NCBI GenBank assembly: GCA_902463905.1
Contig: CABQHF010000011.1
Span: 1 to 20,626, forward strand
Direction of reading: 5' to 3'
Source: an uncultured Faecalibacterium sp.
Lineage (GTDB): Bacteria > Bacillota > Clostridia > Oscillospirales > Ruminococcaceae
Length of the DNA stretch: 20,626 bases
A program made the translations under genes and the position numbers. Each line of letters begins with the position of its first letter. The stretch's first letter is position 1. The notes beneath the pieces were generated by a model. It made no database searches, was not told the origin of the DNA, and was given only the letters and a program-made list of their open reading frames with translations. Positions 1 through 7,304 of the stretch are shown here, one piece after another.

Positions 1-7
1 AAAAAAA

Positions 8-16
8 TGGTATACT
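8..16 (+). promoter_or_regulatory. Extended -10 element of the smpB promoter (candidate)
   Basis: TGG followed by TATACT at 11-16 forms an extended -10 box. Transcription would start near 23, about 30 nt before the smpB start codon. The -35 region lies outside the window, so only half the promoter can be judged. Confidence 0.45.
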
Positions 17-53
17 AATACAACGAACTGAACGGAGAAAGGAGGCGCGCAGC

Positions 54-536
54 ATGGCACCCGCCAAAGAGCGCCCGGCGACCAAAACCATCGCCACCAA
101 CCGCGAAGCGCGCCACGAGTATTTCGTTCTGGAAGCGCTGGAGACCGGCGTTGAACTCAAGGGCACCGAGGTCAAAAGCCTGCGGGCCGGCGGGGTCAAC
201 CTGAAGGACAGCTGGGTGGACATTGAGGATGGTGAGTTGCTGGTAAAGGGCATGCACATTACGCCCTATGATCACGGCAACATCTTCAACCAGGATCCCA
301 TGCGCGTCCGGCGTTTGCTGGCACATAAAAACGAGATCCGGCGGTTGCACCAGCAGTGCAAGCTGCAGGGGTACACGCTGGTGCCGCTTTCGCTCTATTT
401 CAAACATGGCCGCGTGAAAATGGAACTGGGCCTTTGCAAAGGTAAAAAGCTCTACGATAAGCGTGCCGATGCCGCCCAGCGCGACGCCAAGCGCTCCATC
501 GACCGCGCCATGAAATCCAACGGCAAGTACTATTGA
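54..536 (+). CDS. smpB: SsrA-binding protein SmpB
   Basis: SmpB binds tmRNA and delivers it, with EF-Tu, to the empty A site of stalled ribosomes, where its C-terminal tail occupies the mRNA channel. The 160-aa product has the usual family length. It shows the early segment NREARHEYFVLEALETGVEL and GTEVKSLR (about residues 38-45), the central beta-barrel with the conserved ITPYDHGN region, and the basic tail with GKKLYDKR followed by a Lys/Arg-rich end. The start is set by AAAGGAGG 8 nt upstream of ATG. It lies 68 nt upstream of the tmRNA gene it serves. I see no convincing separate promoter in that gap, so the two are probably co-transcribed and the tmRNA processed out. The first residues (MAPAKERPATKT) are a slightly long N-terminal extension. 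Confidence 0.97.
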   Translation: MAPAKERPATKTIATNREARHEYFVLEALETGVELKGTEVKSLRAGGVNLKDSWVDIEDGELLVKGMHITPYDHGNIFNQDPMRVRRLLAHKNEIRRLHQQCKLQGYTLVPLSLYFKHGRVKMELGLCKGKKLYDKRADAAQRDAKRSIDRAMKSNGKYY

Positions 537-604
537 TCGTTTCAGACTGTTTCCTGAAGCGAAACTTTTCCTGTTTTCTGTGCGCTGCAAGGTGCACTTT
601 TTAT

Positions 605-955
605 GGGGGCGTAAAGGTTTCGACGGGGGGAGCGAGGTCTGGGCAGCGGGTAGCAGCGGAGGAACTGCTCTATAACTCCTCCAAAAAAATTAACTGACAA
701 CAATAATTATCAGTTGCTCGCAGCCTGAGTGCTGCGCGTTCCGCCCACTCTTGTGTCGTGTGGGGCCGGGGCGTCCTTTAGACACAGCACCTGAACGGAC
801 CTAAGCTTTGCGGACCGGCAGGAACTCATGAAGCTACCAAAGCGCTAGCCTGACGATCGGCGTGGCGCGGCGGGAATGTTGTAGATCGCCTGCACCCGGA
901 GACACCTACACTGAACTCTTTTCGGACATGGGTTCGACTCCCATCGCCTCCACCA
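605..955 (+). ncRNA. ssrA: Transfer-messenger RNA (tmRNA)
   Basis: The 5' end GGGGGCG pairs with CGCCTCC before the encoded ACCA at 952-955 (one G-U pair), giving the tRNA-like acceptor stem of a one-piece tmRNA. The T arm is visible as GGTTCGACTCC. The tag reading frame ends at TGA 726-728. Using the upstream TAACT as the equivalent of the usual UAGUC signal, the resume codon is GAC at 696, giving the tag DNNNYQLLAA after the charged alanine. The stop lies in a short hairpin (GCAGC/GCTGC), as is common in this RNA. Function with SmpB is rescue of stalled ribosomes and marking of the nascent protein for proteolysis. The boundaries are well supported by pairing; the resume codon is inferred. 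Confidence 0.95.
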
Positions 956-960
956 CAAAA

Positions 961-1001
961 AAAGAAGCGTCAATTCGTTAAGAATTGACGCTTCTTTTTA
1001 T
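961..1001. terminator. Bidirectional intrinsic terminator after ssrA
   Basis: A 16-bp perfect stem (961-976 with 982-997) has a 5-nt loop. It has a T-rich 3' side (plus strand) and an A run at 956-963 that becomes a T run on the minus strand. It can therefore end ssrA transcription and also the convergent prophage late operon. Confidence 0.92.
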
Positions 1002-1006
1002 TCTTT

Positions 1007-1030
1007 GGTTACACTTTTGGTTACACTTTT
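1007..1030. repeat. Perfect 12-bp tandem direct repeat beside ssrA
   Basis: GGTTACACTTTT occurs twice head to tail (1007-1018 and 1019-1030), between the ssrA terminator and the last prophage gene; the holin stop codon overlaps its edge. The position, directly after the 3' end of a tmRNA gene that is a common integration target, suggests arm-type recombinase binding sites. This is inference. Confidence 0.6.
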
Positions 1031-1289
1031 ACTTATTGATCTGGCTCTTCAGCCGGTCATAGGTCTTGTCGGCCTCCAGCGCGGCAGCGGTAAAGCTGTT
1101 GTTCTTCCACCACGCAATCAGCGCGGCCACGGTGGTGATGCCTGCGGTCACCAGCTGCTCCACGGTGGCGCTCTCGATGGGCAGCACGGGCTTGCCGCAG
1201 GACGACAGAATCTGGATGGTCAGTGCCAGCAGCAGGCAGGCGGTGCGGGCGATGGTACCGGCGGAGATCTTGTTGTTCAGGTTATTCAT
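1029..1289 (-). CDS. Phage holin, SPP1 type
   Basis: The 86-aa protein has two hydrophobic segments (about residues 11-29 and 46-61) and a charged C-terminus. The IAWWKNNSFT stretch after the second helix is typical of SPP1-family holins. Holins form membrane lesions that time lysis and release or activate the endolysin. The start follows GAAAGGA at 7-nt spacing. Its first codons overlap the stop of the preceding membrane-coiled-coil gene by 8 nt, so translation is probably coupled. It is the last gene of the prophage cassette and stops at the 12-bp repeats beside ssrA. Confidence 0.88.
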   Translation of the reverse strand: MNNLNNKISAGTIARTACLLLALTIQILSSCGKPVLPIESATVEQLVTAGITTVAALIAWWKNNSFTAAALEADKTYDRLKSQINK

Positions 1290-1524
1290 GGTTTGTCCTT
1301 TCTCTTTCGTGTTCGTTGGCTTCTAAATCTGCGATGCGGTGGTTGGCCACCTCAATGTCGCGCTGGATCACGGGGATCTTCTCCGCAAAGCCGTTGTGCT
1401 TGCGCACCTCGCGGGTCAGCTCCTCGATCTTGTACTCCATCACGGCATTGCTCTTGCTGTTGGCGATCATCACGCCGATCAGCGTGATGGCACCCGTGAT
1501 GAGGGCAGCGATAACGCTCTCCAT
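1282..1524 (-). CDS. Small phage membrane protein with coiled coil (XhlA/holin-accessory-like)
   Basis: The 80-aa product has one N-terminal membrane helix (about residues 3-21) followed by a charged helix that probably forms a coiled coil (roughly 28-78, ending in a Glu/Arg-rich tail). This layout is shared with lysis accessory proteins between endolysin and holin in Firmicutes phages. I chose ATG 1524 because GAGGGGGTG lies 7 nt upstream; the frame is open further upstream but without a site. The ribosome site overlaps the endolysin stop, and the 3' end overlaps the holin start. A role in lysis is inferred from position and topology; no catalytic motif is present. Confidence 0.7.
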   Translation of the reverse strand: MESVIAALITGAITLIGVMIANSKSNAVMEYKIEELTREVRKHNGFAEKIPVIQRDIEVANHRIADLEANEHERERTNHE

Positions 1525-1537
1525 TGGTCTCACCCCC

Positions 1538-1951
1538 TCACAGCGTCCATCTGCTCTTTTTGGCGCGGGTGTCCACATGCACCCAGCCCTTGGCGCGTCC
1601 GGCCTTGACGGGGTAGCGGCCCACGCCGCCCCAGTCCGGCATCAGGCTCTCGGTGTAGGCGGCCACGGCCTCCACGGTGGTGTCCGCCACCTGGATGTCC
1701 GCCGCCCGGCCCAGCAGGTGCTGGCTGCTCTTGGCTCCACCCACGGCCGCGTTGTGGGCCGCCGTGCGGTAGCCGCTGGTGATGGTGACCGCCTTGCCGA
1801 AGTGCTCCCGGATGGCCTGCAGCAGCACCACAAGGGTCTGGTCGATCATGATAGCGTCGCTGCCGTCGCGGCACCGGAACTCCCGCACCTTAAAGCCCGG
1901 TGCCAGCTGCCTGGCCCCGTCCTTGGCCAAGGAATACTCTTTGATTGCCAT
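1538..1951 (-). CDS. M15-family peptidase endolysin
   Basis: The 137-aa protein matches the small M15A/Hedgehog-type D,D- or L,D-carboxypeptidase fold used as phage endolysin. TSGYRT (58-63) is followed by SSQHLLGRAADI, giving zinc ligands H78 and D85 of the SxHxxGxAxD pattern, and WVHVD supplies H125. It would cleave peptidoglycan peptide stems. It lacks a signal peptide and so depends on the holin. There is no obvious separate wall-binding domain, so it is a single-domain enzyme. ATG 1951 is preferred over upstream in-frame starts because GGAGTGAG precedes it and the upstream extension covers the XkdX-like gene in another frame. Confidence 0.9.
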   Translation of the reverse strand: MAIKEYSLAKDGARQLAPGFKVREFRCRDGSDAIMIDQTLVVLLQAIREHFGKAVTITSGYRTAAHNAAVGGAKSSQHLLGRAADIQVADTTVEAVAAYTESLMPDWGGVGRYPVKAGRAKGWVHVDTRAKKSRWTL

Positions 1952-1955
1952 AGGC

Positions 1956-2117
1956 TCACTCCTCACTCTTTTCGCCGGTCTTTTCGGCCAGCAGCTCAGA
2001 CAGCTCTTTATACTCGTCCTCGGTGATGCGGCCGAGGGCGTAAAAAACATCAATTTTTTCCGCAAGGCCAGCGGTCTGGCCGCGCTCGATCAGGCGTTTA
2101 CAGGTACGATACAACAT
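1956..2117 (-). CDS. XkdX-like small phage protein
   Basis: This 53-aa gene begins MLYRTCKRLIERGQ and contains AEKIDVFYALGRITEDEYKEL, typical of the XkdX family found between tail fibre and lysis genes in Firmicutes phages. The function is unknown; the protein is probably virion- or tail-associated. It starts after AAGGAGG with 6-7 nt spacing, inside the end of the preceding gene's stop region. Its TGA overlaps the ribosome site of the endolysin gene. Confidence 0.85.
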   Translation of the reverse strand: MLYRTCKRLIERGQTAGLAEKIDVFYALGRITEDEYKELSELLAEKTGEKSEE

Positions 2118-2128
2118 AGTTTACCTCC

Positions 2129-2485
2129 TTATGCGTTTGTGTCGGTGATGCCCAGTTCCAGCATCGTCATCCTATACTCATGGTCCACTGCCATGGCGTC
2201 CGTGTCGCTCTGGGCCGTCTGCAGCGCCTTGATTGTGTCCGGCAGAGCCTCCCGCTCGGCCTGCTTCCGGGCCGCCTCTTCCTGCGCGGCCAGCTCTTCG
2301 GCGGTCGGTTGGGGTGGTACCGTGCCCGCCTCGTACACCATGTAGGTGCCGTCTGCCAGTGCAACGCCCCAGTAGTGCTGGCCGGGCTGTGCGGCATCGT
2401 TGTGCTCGCTCACGGCCTGCGCAATGGCGGTGTAATCGGCTTTTGCCGCCGGAGCGGTGTAACCGGGCTTGATTTTAGTGTCCAT
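2129..2485 (-). CDS. Small phage coiled-coil protein of unknown function
   Basis: The 118-aa protein has an N-terminal globular part (HYWGVALADGTYMVYEAG, about 37-54), a Pro hinge, an Ala/Glu-rich helix (61-80) and a C-terminal helix with TDAMAVDHEYRMTMLELG. Proteins of this layout sit between tail fibre and XkdX genes in clostridial phages and may be fibre-associated or chaperone-like. AAGGAGG lies 6 nt upstream of the start, and its TAA is part of the next gene's TAAGGAGG signal. No catalytic motif is visible. Confidence 0.75.
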   Translation of the reverse strand: MDTKIKPGYTAPAAKADYTAIAQAVSEHNDAAQPGQHYWGVALADGTYMVYEAGTVPPQPTAEELAAQEEAARKQAEREALPDTIKALQTAQSDTDAMAVDHEYRMTMLELGITDTNA

Positions 2486-2496
2486 ACAGTGCCTCC

Positions 2497-3270
2497 TTAT
2501 CCAATCACATTGCCGCTCTCGTCCACAAGCACCTCTTGCGGCAGCACCAAAATTGGGCGGTAGCGGTAGCTGGACTTTGCGCTGTTACCCTTTAACGCCC
2601 CGTCTGCGGTAACATACGCCGCCTTACTCGGGGTCCATCCACCGCTCGTAGGCGTCCGGGTCCAGTAAGGCCGGGACCATTTTCTTCTGGCTGTTGCCTC
2701 GGTACGAAAGTAGCTCAGCGCCGCACCCTCTTTATATGTGTTGGTCAGGGCTCCATTCAGTTCCGTGATACTGGGCAGAAAGACCTTTGTCACCAGGCCA
2801 TCCGCCCCCTCTCTCCGGTCCTCCTCCATAGGGAAGCTGTCGGTGCCCATATATGGGATCCGCACCTTCTTGATCAGCGGCTTGATATCCGCTTTGATCA
2901 TCCCGAAAAACGTGTTTTCCAGGTACGCTCGTGAATCGGAGTTCCCGTATCCGGTACCGTTGGATTTATAAACCCCCGTGAACCTTGCAGAGTTGCACAG
3001 CAGCCACGTTCCAGAGCAGCTTGCGTCGTACATATCACCCGGCAAACCCTGATGCACAATGATCCATTCTGTACGGATGTTATCTACGTCAAAAAACACA
3101 TTTTTGCCAACCGGTTTATTTCCCAAGGGCGTGCCGCTCTGGTAGACGAGCCGGGCTTGACCATTTATGCCGACGTACACCTTTTGCACCTGCCGGGCCT
3201 GACCGCCCACGCCCACATAGAGTTTGGACATTTTGTGTGCCGTGCTCCCGGCACCGAGATAGATGCTCAT
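2497..3270 (-). CDS. Phage tail-tip / receptor-binding-type protein (DUF6273-like)
   Basis: The 257-aa protein starts with two tandem copies of a K-L/V-Y-V-G-V/I-G/N-G-Q-A-R unit (about residues 16-43), probably an attachment segment. The C-terminal domain carries GALTNTYKEG, RPYWTRTPTSGG and the terminal YRYRPILVLP, a pattern I associate with DUF6273 domains, which resemble the C-type-lectin/formylglycine-enzyme fold. A role in surface recognition is inferred from this and from its place after the fibre gene. ATG 3270 follows AAGGAGGTG overlapping the stop of the fibre gene. Base composition is slightly lower in GC than its neighbours, as is common for adsorption proteins. Confidence 0.75.
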   Translation of the reverse strand: MSIYLGAGSTAHKMSKLYVGVGGQARQVQKVYVGINGQARLVYQSGTPLGNKPVGKNVFFDVDNIRTEWIIVHQGLPGDMYDASCSGTWLLCNSARFTGVYKSNGTGYGNSDSRAYLENTFFGMIKADIKPLIKKVRIPYMGTDSFPMEEDRREGADGLVTKVFLPSITELNGALTNTYKEGAALSYFRTEATARRKWSRPYWTRTPTSGGWTPSKAAYVTADGALKGNSAKSSYRYRPILVLPQEVLVDESGNVIG

Positions 3271-3282
3271 GCGCCCACCTCC

Positions 3283-4428
3283 TTATGCGTACACCAGCAG
3301 GACAGTGCCTGTGTCGAGGGCGCTGCCCACGCCGGGGTCGGTGGTCTGCGCCTTTACCGTAAAGCCGTTGACGCTGGTCACGCTCAGGGTGCCGTCATTT
3401 GTCACGCCGAGGCCAGCGCCCACTTTTACGGAGCCTAGCTGGTCAGCCGTGGCAGGCGTGCCGAATTTTTGGTCGGCTTCTTTCTGGCTGTACACTTCCG
3501 TTTTCGAGTAGGTCTCCTCCCGGCTGTACACCTCCGTCTTTGCGTAGGTCTCGTTCTTGCCGTAGGCACCCACATCCGACGCCGTCAGGGCCGTGTTCTT
3601 CCCCGTGCCGCCGTGTTCCACGCCCAGCACGCCGGTCATGTCGGTCAGCACTGTGGTGTCCTTGGTCTGCAGCGTCCGGGTGCTGCCGTCGCCCATGGTC
3701 AGGGTCAGCGTCCGGCCGGTCAGCTGGATGCTTTTCACATAGCCCGCACTGTCCTCCGGCACTGCGCCCACGTCCCCGGCTGTCAGGGTCACCGCACCGC
3801 CCTTGCCGTTCACGCTCTTCACCGGCCCGTCCTCCGGTGCCGTCTTTTCTGCCCGCTCAGCTGCCGCCTCGGCCCGGTCCGCGTCCCGTGCCACAGCCTC
3901 CTGCGCTGCCCCGGCCTGTCCGGCTGCCGTCACCGCTGCCGTCTGCGCCGCCTCTGCCCTCTGTGCATCCTTCGCGGCCGCGCCTGCGCTGTTCCGCGCT
4001 TCCTGCGCGCTGGTCGCCGCGCTGTTCGAGTACGCCAGCACCCGCGCCACAAAGGTCTCGTACTGCGTCGGGCTGATCTCCGCGTCGCCGTCCGTTGCCA
4101 GCGTCTCGTAGCAGTCGTATTTTGCCGGCCGTGTCAGCGCCCGGAAGCCGTCCTCGCCCAGGGCCAGCAGCATCCAGCTGCCGCAGCTCGACGCGGTAAA
4201 CTCCTTGCCCACCGTGCAGCTGGCGTTTTCGTCCAGCAGGATGGGTGCCGGCAGGCTGCCGTCCTGCCGCTGGATGTGCAGCGTGATGCTCTTACCTTTC
4301 CAGCTTGCGGGCAGGCTGAACTTCAGCGTCTCCACGTTCGCACTGGACTGTCCGCCCAGATGCAGCACCCGCATTTCCGGAGCAAACTCCACCCCGCCGA
4401 AATGCTTTTCCAGGATCTTCACCTGCAT
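3283..4428 (-). CDS. Phage tail fibre / baseplate upper protein
   Basis: The 381-aa modular fibre has four parts. An N-terminal domain of about 125 residues (VEFAPEMRVLHLGGQ start) resembles baseplate upper-protein attachment domains. An Ala-rich coiled coil covers about 135-200. A fibre motif near 205-225 reads VNGKGGAVTLTAGDVGA. A repeated Y-S/A-K/R-T/E-E-V/T-Y segment lies near 294-318 (YAKTEVY, YSREETY, YSKTEVY). A collar-like stretch TADQLGSVKVGAGLGV then leads to the C-terminus. ATG 4428 is chosen because AAGGAGG lies 8 nt upstream; the longer frame has no site. It is the first gene after a strong hairpin separating it from the giant gene. Host-surface attachment is inferred. Confidence 0.88.
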   Translation of the reverse strand: MQVKILEKHFGGVEFAPEMRVLHLGGQSSANVETLKFSLPASWKGKSITLHIQRQDGSLPAPILLDENASCTVGKEFTASSCGSWMLLALGEDGFRALTRPAKYDCYETLATDGDAEISPTQYETFVARVLAYSNSAATSAQEARNSAGAAAKDAQRAEAAQTAAVTAAGQAGAAQEAVARDADRAEAAAERAEKTAPEDGPVKSVNGKGGAVTLTAGDVGAVPEDSAGYVKSIQLTGRTLTLTMGDGSTRTLQTKDTTVLTDMTGVLGVEHGGTGKNTALTASDVGAYGKNETYAKTEVYSREETYSKTEVYSQKEADQKFGTPATADQLGSVKVGAGLGVTNDGTLSVTSVNGFTVKAQTTDPGVGSALDTGTVLLVYA

Positions 4429-4506
4429 GGTCTTGTCCTCCTTCCGTTTTTCTTCCAGTGTACCGCCCTTCTTCCCGCGCTGAAACTGCGTACTTTTTAA
4501 CAGCAA

Positions 4507-4601
4507 CACCCCGGCAGGCCATGTGATGTGCCCGCCGGGGTGCTTTCTATTGGTGACAAATCGTCACCGGATGGCTGCCACTTGGTTGGCACTTGGTTGG
4601 C
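4507..4601 (-). promoter_or_regulatory. Hairpins and 11-bp tandem repeat between giant gene and tail fibre
   Basis: A 13-bp stem (4507-4519 with 4530-4542, one G-U pair in the minus-strand RNA) encloses a 10-nt loop and is followed on the minus strand by a weak T-poor tail. A second hairpin is GGTGAC/GTCACC at 4552-4568, and ACTTGGTTGGC is repeated twice at 4580-4601. This may be a partial terminator, attenuator or mRNA-processing site that uncouples the giant gene from the tail genes. No clear promoter is seen. Confidence 0.6.
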
Positions 4602-4610
4602 ATCTGGTCG

Positions 4611-7304
4611 TCACCGCAGCAGTGCATACGGGTCCTCTTCCGGTTCCGCCTGTGCCGCCTTCTCTGCCGCTTTTTCCCACTGCGTAAAGGTCTTTTCCGT
4701 GTACAGGGCGTTTCCGTCCGTGTCGGTCAGGGCCAGCAGCACGTCGGCCAGCTGCTGCTTGTCCGCATCGCTGCCCGCCAGATACTCCGGCTTTGCCAGC
4801 TCGGTCAGCTTGCTCTTCACGCTGGTGGGAGTACGACCGGCTTTCACCAGCCGGTCGTACTCGGCCTGCACGTCCTGTGCCTTCCGGCTGTCCACCGCCT
4901 CGCTCAGGTCCGCGTACATGTCGCCTGCGTCGCCCTTCAGCAGCTCGGTCTCCAGTGCATTCACCGCGCCCGTCACACAGTCGATCACGGCCTCCCGCTT
5001 CGGCGCGTCCTCCTTCACATTCTTCCGGATGCCCAGCACGTCGTATAGGGCTTCGATGGTCTCTGTCTCCAGCCGGTACCGCTCGGCTTCGTTCCCTTCC
5101 ATCTGTGCCTTTGCCGCCGCCCGGGTGTCGGCGTCGTACTTCTTCAGCCGGGTCTTCAGCTGCTTGTAGATCTCGCCCTCCTTGCCCATGGCCACCAGCT
5201 TTTCCACCGCCGCCTGTGCTTCGTCCGCGTCTCCGCTGGCATAGGCGTTGTACAGCCGGTCATACTGCCCGGTGGCGCTCTCCGGCAGGCTGTTAAAACT
5301 GAACTTTCCGCCGTGCGCCACGTTCTGCGCATCGTCCCAGTACCCGCGCACTGCGTCCACCATCTTCCGGCCGTTGCCGTAGGGCACACCCACGATCTCA
5401 AAGCCGTTTTCGATCAGGGCCATGCCCTTCTCCATCAGCTTCTTGTGGTGCTTTTCCAGCTCCGCCTCGTCCATCTCGCTGGTGTCCTTCTTCAGCTCCG
5501 CCGTAAACTTCACCACATCCGACGCCATGTCGTTTACTGCGCTGATGTTCGTGGCGCTGATCACGTCATAATCCTTGCCCTGGATAGTATTGTCGATCAG
5601 GCTGTACAGCTCGTTGCCCCACAAAAAGTTTCCCATCGTGCTCTCGGTGGACAGCGAGAAAAAGCGGCTCACCATGCTCTTCAGGGTCACGTCGCCGTTC
5701 TCGTCCTGCTCCCGGTCCCACCGATGCAGCAGGAAGTCCGCGCCGATCTTCATCATGGCAAACACCGCCACCTGCGCCGCCTGGCTCAGAATGGCCCGGT
5801 CCCGCTGCTTTGTCGCCCGCTGCAGCTCTGCCTTGTTCGCGTCGCTGGCGTCCGCCTTGTACCGCGCCGCCTGCGCTTTCCAGTCGCCCACCGCGTCGAT
5901 CAGGATGCCCGCATTCTGGAAGCGCTGGGTGGTAAACATCGTAAAGGTCTTTACCATCTCGTCCGGGTTGCGCTGGATGCCTGCCCGCTGCATCACGGTG
6001 TAGTTCGGCTGGGTCTGCTCGATCACCTTCTGGTAGGTGCGGTTCACGGCCTCCCAGTATGCCGGGCTGCCGGTCTCGCCCGCGCCCTCGAATTCCGCCG
6101 CGTGGTTCTTCACATAGGCTTTGCTGCCCTCCCACAGGGCCGCCACCGTGATCTTGTCCATGCCGTTGATCCACCCGGTCAGCCATCCGGGCACCTTGTC
6201 CATGCCCTTCTGCACCAGCGTCTCCCGCTTGCCGATGCTCTGCAGCTCGCCTTTTCCGGTCCCGCGCTGCCGCCACTGCAAAAGCACGTCCCCGTGCTCT
6301 GCAATTTCTGCTTTCAGCGCTGCCTTCTGCTTCGGCGACAGGTTTTTCACAAAGGGCACTACCGCCGCCATGGTGTCCCCGCCCAGCACGGCCGCCGCCG
6401 TCGGCAGGCTCGCCGCCTGTGCAATGGCCACGCCGGGGTTCAGGGTCAGCACCGCCCCCGCGTAGTTGCCCCGCAGCGTGCTCAGCATCCGGCTCACGCC
6501 GTTGGAGCGGTGCCGCTGGGTGGTCTGCAGGTCGGTCAGCAGATCGTCCAGGTAGCTCACGGCCTTCGTGCCCCACTGCTCCTTGATCACGCCGTTTTTC
6601 AGGGTCTTCACGCCGTCCCGGGTCTCCACCCCTGCGTTCAGGATCTTCTGCACGTCCCGGATGGGCGCGGCCAGTCCCGCATAGGCTGCCGTGTCCCGCA
6701 GGCTCCGCTGCACCACACTGCTGCACTCTTCCAAAAGGATGGGCTTACTGCTCTTCACACGGTTCTTCAAAAAGCCCCGGCCCTCAATGGTCGCGTCCAG
6801 CTTCACGCCGTCGATCTCGGTCGCCAGTGCAGCCTTGTCCACCGCAATGGGGTAGTAGTTCTGCACGGTGGCCCGCTTGTAGCCAACCAGCTGTAGGCTC
6901 GTCTCGTTGATCAGCTTCGTGGTGTAGTTTCCAAAAAACTCCTTCATGTCCGCGCACCACGCCCGGTCGTAGTCGGTCATGGCCGCTTCCAGCGTGTTCA
7001 GGATGGTGTCCGCCATGGCTTCCCCGTGTCCGTCGCTCAGCATGCCCAGCTGCACCAGCTGTCCCTTCTGGTAGGCCTGCTCCACGTCGCCCTTGCTGTA
7101 CAGCTGCGCATCCGGCACCACCATGCCGCCGGTCATCAGGTGCTCCCGGCTGTCCTTGTTCTGCAGGTGCATGTACAAACTGCACAGCTGCGCATGGGTC
7201 AGCGGCACCGCGTTGTGGTCCGTGTCTCTCAGGCCCACGTCCACAAGGTCCGCACCCGGCCCGGCAAAGGCCTGCGCTTCCTTGGCGTGCTTTGCGCCCG
7301 TCAC
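4611..7304 (-). CDS. Giant polyvalent phage protein, C-terminal part (frameshifted fragment)
   Basis: The 897-aa frame continues the 2080-aa protein upstream. The natural reading TKITIEGEKLFADVTGAK runs in this frame from about 7347, before the nominal ATG at 7304, which has no ribosome site. Visible are a mostly helical region, a hydrophobic stretch near 281-320 (LTLNPGVAIAQAASLPTAAA), a conserved segment near 511-605 (MMKIGADFLLHRWDREQD, GNELYSLID, SAVNDMASDVVKF) that I associate with the C-terminal LPD38-type domain of large polyvalent proteins, VPYGNGRKMVDAVRGYWDD near 650, and a charged helical tail ending EEDPYALLR. Family knowledge suggests a virion-associated protein delivered with phage DNA; no enzyme motif is seen here. 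As it stands it is probably not translated alone. Confidence 0.8.
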   Translation of the reverse strand: MTGAKHAKEAQAFAGPGADLVDVGLRDTDHNAVPLTHAQLCSLYMHLQNKDSREHLMTGGMVVPDAQLYSKGDVEQAYQKGQLVQLGMLSDGHGEAMADTILNTLEAAMTDYDRAWCADMKEFFGNYTTKLINETSLQLVGYKRATVQNYYPIAVDKAALATEIDGVKLDATIEGRGFLKNRVKSSKPILLEECSSVVQRSLRDTAAYAGLAAPIRDVQKILNAGVETRDGVKTLKNGVIKEQWGTKAVSYLDDLLTDLQTTQRHRSNGVSRMLSTLRGNYAGAVLTLNPGVAIAQAASLPTAAAVLGGDTMAAVVPFVKNLSPKQKAALKAEIAEHGDVLLQWRQRGTGKGELQSIGKRETLVQKGMDKVPGWLTGWINGMDKITVAALWEGSKAYVKNHAAEFEGAGETGSPAYWEAVNRTYQKVIEQTQPNYTVMQRAGIQRNPDEMVKTFTMFTTQRFQNAGILIDAVGDWKAQAARYKADASDANKAELQRATKQRDRAILSQAAQVAVFAMMKIGADFLLHRWDREQDENGDVTLKSMVSRFFSLSTESTMGNFLWGNELYSLIDNTIQGKDYDVISATNISAVNDMASDVVKFTAELKKDTSEMDEAELEKHHKKLMEKGMALIENGFEIVGVPYGNGRKMVDAVRGYWDDAQNVAHGGKFSFNSLPESATGQYDRLYNAYASGDADEAQAAVEKLVAMGKEGEIYKQLKTRLKKYDADTRAAAKAQMEGNEAERYRLETETIEALYDVLGIRKNVKEDAPKREAVIDCVTGAVNALETELLKGDAGDMYADLSEAVDSRKAQDVQAEYDRLVKAGRTPTSVKSKLTELAKPEYLAGSDADKQQLADVLLALTDTDGNALYTEKTFTQWEKAAEKAAQAEPEEDPYALLR

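Noticed and set aside
1007..1030. CRISPR-like repeat
   Set aside because: Only two adjacent copies of 12 bp without spacers.
2497..3270. Diversity-generating retroelement target in the C-type-lectin-like tail protein
   Set aside because: No reverse transcriptase, template repeat or Avd gene is present in the window and no near-copy of the C-terminal coding region was seen.
5313..6896. A 527-codon plus-strand frame opposite the C-terminal giant fragment
   Set aside because: Another codon-bias shadow, rich in His, Leu and Val, without start signal or recognisable motif.
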